Below, piece after piece: positions 58,501 to 64,000 of a DNA stretch of 64,000 nt. The position numbers and the translations under genes were made by a program. Under the pieces are notes generated by a model, which made no database searches, had not been told where the DNA came from, and saw only the letters and a list, made by a program, of their open reading frames with translations. Where the stretch lies: contig CANTFL010000073.1 of the NCBI GenBank assembly GCA_947650285.1, forward strand, positions 186,001 through 250,000. Reading direction: 5' to 3'. How positions within the stretch are numbered: position 1 is the stretch's first letter; each line of letters opens with the position of its first letter. The stretch is from Hyaloperonospora brassicae (lineage: Eukaryota > Oomycota > Peronosporomycetes > Peronosporales > Peronosporaceae).

Positions 58501-59465
58501 AGCACCCTTTTAATATTCAACGTGGAATTGGCACAACTTTTGTGCTGTCATTTTATCGCGACGTAAGTCGAGTGATTAGACAAATACTGCAAACGATCCG
58601 ACTACGTTTTGCAAGAAGGGAAACACTTGTCGAATTCGACGGTGCACTTAGAGTTGCCAAGGATTACGCGCTAGCGTATCATTGCATCTTTTTGAATGCA
58701 GTCTATGCTTGACAAAGCAAATGCGCGAATAAAAGTGCAGCAAATATATGTAACAAGGCGTTTGAGAAGGCAACGAAGCCGTGCACAATTTTATTCTGTG
58801 AGTGAGAGACCCCAACTAATTCACGTGCATCTTTTCTATATTTTACAACATAGCGACATTATCGCAACGCTCTACTTCAAGTGCTTTCATAATAGGTGAA
58901 CATCGAAAAATATATGATTACTTTGTAATTCCTTTTCTTGCATTCCGTATATGTATCGACGCGGCATACTTGTTCTTAATGAAGAATTTGGATCAATTAA
59001 ATATGCTCGTTTTGGTGAAACACGTCAGCGTTATTGACTAAACTTGCAATATAATTCAAAGTCCTCAATGCATAAAAAGGCAGACAGGCTGCAGCATAAA
59101 ATGGGGAGCTTTAGATGATGCAACAGGTGTATTTTTCAAGTTACACGAAGATAAGCGACCCTTGCTATCGCGTCCTTCGTAACTCTGGGATATCATATGC
59201 CAAAGATCTGGCTTTTCTAAACAGCGGCGACGTTCTCCGTCGTTCACATCATTATAAACAAAGACTTGCACATAGGCCAAGACCATATAAAATTCTATAT
59301 TTATTGTTCAATGCTCGTGTTTTTGTTATACCTTTTGGTCGGTAGCTGTCATGAAGGGCACGAGCGTTTGCGACAAAGCAGGTAAAAGTTATCAGCGAGT
59401 AAGTTTGGTTAGATCCGCTTTCTCTAGAACTTTGCTGGAGTTTCGGCCACATACCTTGGCATTGC
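52569..59465. other. AT-rich gene desert
   Basis: Nearly 7 kb without a frame over about 82 codons or any recognisable protein piece on either strand, apart from a simple repeat at 53005. Composition is uniformly AT-rich. Short overlapping frames at 59065-59467 show no motif. Confidence 0.6.
53005..53034. repeat. AT/ATACAT microsatellite
   Basis: atatatatatacatatatat followed by acatatat; a short alternating tract in the gene desert. Confidence 0.85.
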
Positions 59466-60027
59466 ATTGATTACGTAACTAGTCGTAAGAAACGGAAGTT
59501 GGCGATTTGCAAGGCATTCGATGCTACAGGTATCCTAGCTCCGACCGAATTGCAAGCTTCGTGTTACAGAACGATAACTGGCGGCGCTCGTAAAATATCC
59601 GTGAAGCAACGTATAGCTCGTATTTTTGGTTCGACGATAGATGGATAGGCGTTGTACACTGAGCAATGCGTTTAAATGCAAGCTGAATAATCAACTGCGA
59701 CGTGAACAATGTGAAGAGCAAGTGATGTCACTACAGGTAGTTTTGAACGCGTCAACTCTAATGTCCGTTTGGGCCGATCGCCAAACTACTGGACGCGCGT
59801 TTTGGCGAGGAATGACAAGCAACTGGAGTACGCAGACAATTGGCGATCGGTGCTTACGAGTCTATCAACCAGTATTGAAGTCTTAAAAATGGAATGTCAG
59901 TTGCGTATTTCACTTGCTCATCAAACAACACAACACTTACGTGGATCTGTATCGAGCTCGACATGCCGTAGAAATGTGCGACTTTTCGAATGAACGCCAT
60001 GTAGCTGCTAGCCCAAAACGCGCATAA
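59466..60027 (+). pseudogene. Unidentified decayed coding remnant
   Basis: Coherent + strand pieces occur in neighbouring frames: SRKKRKLAICKAFDATGILA (59480-59540) running to ARIFGSTIDG and a stop; then KLNNQLRREQCEEQVMSLQ (59675-59735), a helical, possibly coiled-coil stretch; PNYWTRVLARNDKQLEYADN (59785-59845) with SIEVLKMECQL; and NTYVDLYRARHAVEMCDFSN ending at 60027. The basic region followed by a coiled coil recalls oomycete bZIP-like proteins, but this is only an impression. Stops and shifts make it a pseudogene. Confidence 0.3.
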
Positions 60028-60311
60028 GCAAGCAAAAGTGGACTAAACTGGGAGACAAAGCGCACGCACCAGTTGCTTACAACGAGTACACATGCCGCGG
60101 TATCAGGCTCGAACTCAGCCGGATGTGTGACCGGGCTATGTATGATGAGAAGAATACACACGTATATTAGCAGTCGACCAGCAAAGTTCTGTTAGTACGT
60201 TACGCACCAAAACGATCGGCAGCAGCAACAGAGACTGACACCCATCCGAAAGCACGAATGGAAAAGGGCGACGACCGCAACTGGAAGCAGCAGGATAAGC
60301 ATGACATTGAT

Positions 60312-60845
60312 CTAGGGCAAAAATACGTCACATGAGTAGACCAATCGCTCATAATTGCCGAGAAGTAAACGTCGATGGATGCACAACATTTCGTTCGTAC
60401 GTGTTTGCGATAGCGTACACCGACCGCCGGGAAGAAGTGTAAACCAATGATAGTAAACAACGCCAGTTGTGGCAGCATCAGTTGCAACGGTCCAGCGACG
60501 TCGCTGGTGCGAGACATCTCGGCTACGGATTCCCAACCGCAGGCTGCCAGGCTTATCTACAGCAGCACGAGTCAATGAGTGCATCAAAACGAAGCCATAC
60601 TCGAACATTTCTTTCTTTGCATATACCGTCATCATCCGAACGTGAAATCGTGAAAGCACCTGGTTGCACTGGACGCTCGCTTTTCGAATGCGAGATTGGA
60701 CCATGCACCATGCCTTGGACATCGTTCCCACGGCTCTTCTTCTTCTTCTTTTCTTTTCTTCTAGTAGATTTGAAATGCAAATGTGCTTAAACAACTTCGT
60801 CTTCTTATTCAGGTGATCGCTCCTTCTCACTACAATCAGCTCCAT
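60312..60845 (-). CDS. Hypothetical 177-codon ORF, doubtful
   Basis: Begins with a true ATG (60845-60843), MELIVVRRSDHLNKKTKLFK, includes a basic run EEKKRRRRR and ends DVFLP. Length is somewhat above what chance gives at this base composition, but no motif, neighbour or regulatory signal supports it, and the opposite strand has a 107-codon frame over the same DNA. It could be part of a decayed gene or a chance frame. Confidence 0.15.
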   Translation of the reverse strand: MELIVVRRSDHLNKKTKLFKHICISNLLEEKKRRRRRAVGTMSKAWCMVQSRIRKASVQCNQVLSRFHVRMMTVYAKKEMFEYGFVLMHSLTRAAVDKPGSLRLGIRSRDVSHQRRRWTVATDAATTGVVYYHWFTLLPGGRCTLSQTRTNEMLCIHRRLLLGNYERLVYSCDVFLP

Positions 60846-61397
60846 GACTACGAAGTATCGTTAGCCACGATTCTTGTCAAATAAATGACGCGTTCATTAC
60901 TGGCACGAATCGATGTGCTTTACTCAATATTGTCAATGGAACATATCGTACGAAATCTGCAACGTACAGTGGTGCTCGAAAACAGTTCAAGTGTTCGCTG
61001 AAGGGTAAGGTCCAAGCCTAAATGCTTAGTAGCCTTGCAAAGCAAGTTCGTTGATTGCTTATATGACAACCAATAGATTGCGAATGGACAGGGCAACATG
61101 CATACCCCACTTCTAGGCCCGTCATCATCTTCTTTTAGAACGAGTCACCTGTGCCGAGGGGATTTCCAAAGTGGCCCCGTCATAATTCTACTGACCGCAT
61201 ATGACGAACCTCGTTGTTGCTGGGGTGTCTTCGACCGGGGGACTCCACCGCTTGCAGGCTCCTCTTATTGTCCTACAATCGTGAGTCGATTAGTCAAGAC
61301 ATAGCCTTTAGTTAAACCGGTCACGTAACCGTCTCCATAGCGAGCTTACTGACTTCGATTGGATGTCGAGGGTGTTCGTAGTCAATCCACTGCACAC

Positions 61398-62040
61398 TCA
61401 GAAAAACGCGTCCTCACTTTTGTTTACTCGCGGCTCAAGTAAGATATAAGTGTTCTCTATGTAATGGCGTAGAGCAGCAGCAACGCGCCAAACGTGTTCA
61501 CACAGTTGCGCCATAGACTGTTGAGTTAAAAGACAATGGGGACAATGAATGGACACGGATTGCCAATACGCAAGCATTGTGGAGGCGTGGATGTAGAATG
61601 TGCATTACTACGATCTATTTAGTTCCGAGCAGCCACTTGTACATTAAAGATGGTCGTGTAAGCCGCAATGGCCATTGCACTTTTCCGCGTCAGCAACCGA
61701 GGCACTTCAACGTGGTCATTACAGGTAGCTTTGGGCAATAGCATTCTCTATCTACCTTCGCGTACATGTCTACATGGTTCCACTGTATCAGTCGAAGCAA
61801 GACAACGCGGCGGCTTGCTAATCACAGTCCCGAAGGCCGGGCTTTACAACAGGTGCTCTGATCGACTATATGTGTACGCACTTCGGTACGTCCATTAAGA
61901 ACATCTCTTTGGACGTGCATTTGTCATGAGCTACCGCAAACTCGACGTGATTCTCGTATCGCAGGGTCACACGTTTTTCCGCAGCCATTTCTTTCAGGGA
62001 CGACAATTCAGTAAAAGCTGTAGCATCGAAGTCAGCAATT
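61398..62040 (-). pseudogene. Unidentified decayed gene upstream of nothing recognisable
   Basis: On the - strand a clean stretch EIADFDATAFTELSSLKEMA continues through KRVTLRYENHVEFAVAHDKC to a stop at about 61865. Further on, an ATG at 61577 opens 59 codons, MLAYWQSVSIHCPHCLLTQQ...CEHVWRVAAALRHYI, to a TGA at 61398. Both pieces have normal protein composition, Cys/His-rich in places, and the same orientation as TRMT61A, whose 3' end is about 400 bp to the right. The link between the pieces is lost. No family is recognised. Confidence 0.35.
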
Positions 62041-62442
62041 TCCTGCTATCTTAGACCGACAAAACAAACGGCTGGACATCGTCATGCCAAGAAGAAGTAG
62101 AAGTACAACGACAATTCCTGACTCACCTGGCTTTATGGCATATACTCGTACATTTAGTACTCGTGAGAGATACAAAGCTGTTCAGATGTGTTGTAACGCG
62201 CTTGCACACAGCTATCTTGCACCTCAACTCACAAGCGGATTATGGCCGCTTTGCTGTCCATAGCGTGCAGACATCATGGCCGCTATGCTGTTAAAAGATT
62301 CACGAGCTGAAACAAATCAATCAGCGATTTAATCACCCTTCAGAATGCTCCATACATAGCCTTTCTCCAAGCTTATCGATCTCTATCCCAGCACCTTGCT
62401 ATTCACAAAATCACAACACGGACTATCAACTTCTCGATCTCT

Positions 62443-63589
62443 TCACTCGAAGAACTTGGTAGCAAACGTGAGGTACGCTGTATGCCCACGGATCTCGTCG
62501 TCCTTCTTGGCCACAATGTGTTCTCCAACACCTCCGGGCACATACTTGCGTTTGCGGTCGGCGACCTTTGTCTGCCCTTTCGTTCCTTTTTCCACTTGAC
62601 CGTCATCTTCATCCACCTCTCGTTTCAGCCCTTCCGCCGCAGCATCTCCGTTCACCGCCTTCACTTTCTTTCCAAACCCGAAGTCTGGCACGGGCAGGTC
62701 GATCCGTCGCGAATTGTACGGCACCAACCGTGTCTCAATTGTCCGTATCACTGCATTATACACCAGCACAAACCGAATCAGCTTGCAAACTCTTTGTCAT
62801 GTACCGCCTCATCTCAACACCAAGACAAGTCGTCTTCAACGCACACTCAAAATTTGCACTGCGTAGTGCATCACACGTCTTCTGCACTTGCTCAATGCAC
62901 GGCGAGTAGGACGCAAAGAATCCCCCTTGTTTCAACATCTTTGTCGCGTGGCCCACTGCGATCCAGGGACACGGCAAGTCCAGAAACACCATATCAATAG
63001 AGTTTGCCAGCTCAAGTGGGAATCCCTGAGCGCACGCGTCGCGGCACTCGACAGTGATGACGCTCTCGAGTCCATTGCGTCGAAACTCCTGCCGTGCAAT
63101 CTCCGCCCGATGTGCATTGAATTCAAAGGTAAAGACGTGGCCATGAGGTGCCACGGTCCGTGCAAAGCTCGTCGTGAGCGCACCGCTGCCGGTCCCGGAC
63201 TCAACCACGCGCGCCCCCGAGCGCAGAGCGGCAGCAAACGCAATGGCACTGGCGTCCAGTGTAAAGACAATCTGCGTCCGGTGGCGCAGCGCCCGACTCC
63301 AGAGCTCTGGCGTGGGGGCCAAGAGAATCAGATACCCCCACGTCGGTCCCTTTTTGACGCGCGAGGTGATCTTCGAGCCAAACGGTTGGCCAATCATATC
63401 GTTGTGGTAGAACGCGCCGTGGCGGTTCTGGTAGATCGCGTCGCGCTGCGCGTAGCAGTACGTGACCGACTGGTGCGTCTCAAAGAGGATGACGAGCGCA
63501 CCTGCTTCGATGAGACGCGGCGACTGCCACATGTTGTTGGGGATCGTCGTCACGGACGCCGCGTTGACAGCTGCAGATGGCATTGCCAT
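62443..63589 (-). CDS. TRMT61A: tRNA (adenine-58-N1)-methyltransferase catalytic subunit, with a frameshift
   Basis: Trm61-type enzyme that, with Trm6, makes m1A58 in the T-loop of tRNAs (including initiator tRNA) using S-adenosylmethionine. The start is the ATG at 63589; an in-frame TAG lies just upstream. Motifs: LIEAGALVILF, FYHNDMIGQPFGSK and WTRALRHRTQI-like (WSRALRHRTQIV), the Trm61 N-terminal part; VVESGTGSGALTTSFA (motif I, SAM binding); VFLDLPCPWIAV (the D.P.PW catalytic region); GGFFASYSPCIEQVQ. At about 62770 the frame ends in VCAG V-stop, while the next frame carries on with LVYNAVIRTIETRL, DLPVPDFGF and the family C-terminus HTAYLTFATKFFE. One extra base explains this; the two frames overlap by 14 nt. 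All catalytic motifs lie before the break. Whether this is a real mutation or a sequencing error cannot be told. Very sure of the family. Confidence 0.93.
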
Positions 63590-64000
63590 TGCGACGATCA
63601 ATGGCTACTGCGCGGAGGGAGGCGATGCCGAGCAGCGATTGGTGGAAAAGAGAGCTCGGGTTATGATTGAAGCGGGAGTGCGAGCGCGACAAAAAGAGCA
63701 TATCCGGACCAATTGTTGCGGCGATGCCAAGTTGTTCATAGATTGCTACGCAATAGAAGAGAGGTCGCACGTGGTTGGTTTGGTTGGTGTAGCAAAAGCG
63801 AGTTCTAGTCTGGATCGATATAGCAGATTCGATGCAATGTTGGTATTTTTGCGAATATTGCTCCTCTTTGTAGTCCAAAATGATACCGTCTCGTTCTTTG
63901 GAGCAGATTTTGTGATTCTTTTTACTCTTTTGCGTTTCGTACTTGCACAAATTGCAACAGCACCAGCGTCAACGGCAACGGCATCGCTCTGTCTGCAGCC
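63590..64000. other. Region upstream of TRMT61A, no gene seen
   Basis: Probably the promoter and 5' UTR of TRMT61A (read leftwards). CCAAT-like ccaatcg (on the - strand, about 63640) and TCAATCATAACC, perhaps an initiator, are within 90 bp of the ATG. The 156-codon - strand frame at 63950-63480 overlaps the TRMT61A N-terminus in another frame and looks like chance. Confidence 0.4.

Noticed and set aside
60080..60125. GAGTTCGAGCC on the - strand, resembling a tRNA B box
   Set aside because: No matching A box, anticodon arm or acceptor stem could be built around it.
62888..63670. 260-codon + strand frame over TRMT61A
   Set aside because: Antisense to well-conserved methyltransferase motifs; Arg/Asp/Val composition typical of a shadow frame.
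1..64000. Possibility that the window is bacterial or contaminated
   Set aside because: CSB, Trm61, LTR elements, LINE, MULE and pogo-like elements, and spliced exons are all eukaryotic; operons and ribosome-binding sites are absent.

Overview
This window reads as nuclear DNA of an oomycete, most likely a Phytophthora-like species or downy mildew. This is inferred from the style of the retroelement and FAR1-type Mutator proteins, from LTRs that open with TGTAAC palindromes, and from compact intronless host genes. Only two host genes are clearly recognisable. One is a CSB/ERCC6 (Rad26) SNF2 translocase on the + strand at about 36.4-39.6 kb. The other is a TRMT61A/Trm61 tRNA m1A58 methyltransferase on the - strand at about 62.4-63.6 kb, which carries an apparent +1 frameshift. 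Almost everything else is transposable elements at several stages of decay, remnants of genes, or AT-rich DNA without coding signal.

Layout. 1-7 kb: AT-rich DNA with a 2.1-kb terminal-inverted-repeat element (1908-4024). 7.1-12.7 kb: a decayed LINE on the - strand (endonuclease, linker and reverse transcriptase pieces), and two of three related short LTR-like repeats (7.1 and 11.8 kb; the third is at 28.5 kb). 14.1-21.8 kb: a complete-length but dead Ty3/gypsy element in - orientation, with 488-bp LTRs, primer-binding site, polypurine tract and all pol domains, plus an unusual antisense accessory ORF next to the 3' LTR. 22.6-26.7 kb: an LTR-like start palindrome, a 127-bp tandem duplication, and an eroded FAR1/MULE transposase. 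29.2-29.8 kb: an unidentified broken + strand gene. 31.2-36.1 kb: a Ty1/copia element with a perfect 5-bp target duplication and a copia-type internal tRNA-iMet primer site that contains the gag start codon.

The copia element ends less than 0.3 kb upstream of the CSB reading frame, and that junction holds frameshifted coding-looking sequence. Downstream of CSB lies what looks like the N-terminal part of a PRP16/DHX38 splicing helicase gene, now broken. Next comes a 3.6-kb MULE with 0.27-kb nearly identical inverted repeats that carries intron-bearing exons of a foreign (host) gene on its opposite strand. A pogo/Tigger-like element (44.6-46.8 kb) abuts it directly. Another FAR1/MULE lies at 50.1-52.6 kb, and 52.6-59.4 kb is a gene desert. 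Two further unidentified, frameshifted coding remnants lie at 59.5-60.0 and 61.4-62.0 kb, before TRMT61A.

No rRNA, tRNA or CRISPR could be supported. All boundaries and similarities were judged by eye from the sequence; no database search was possible.
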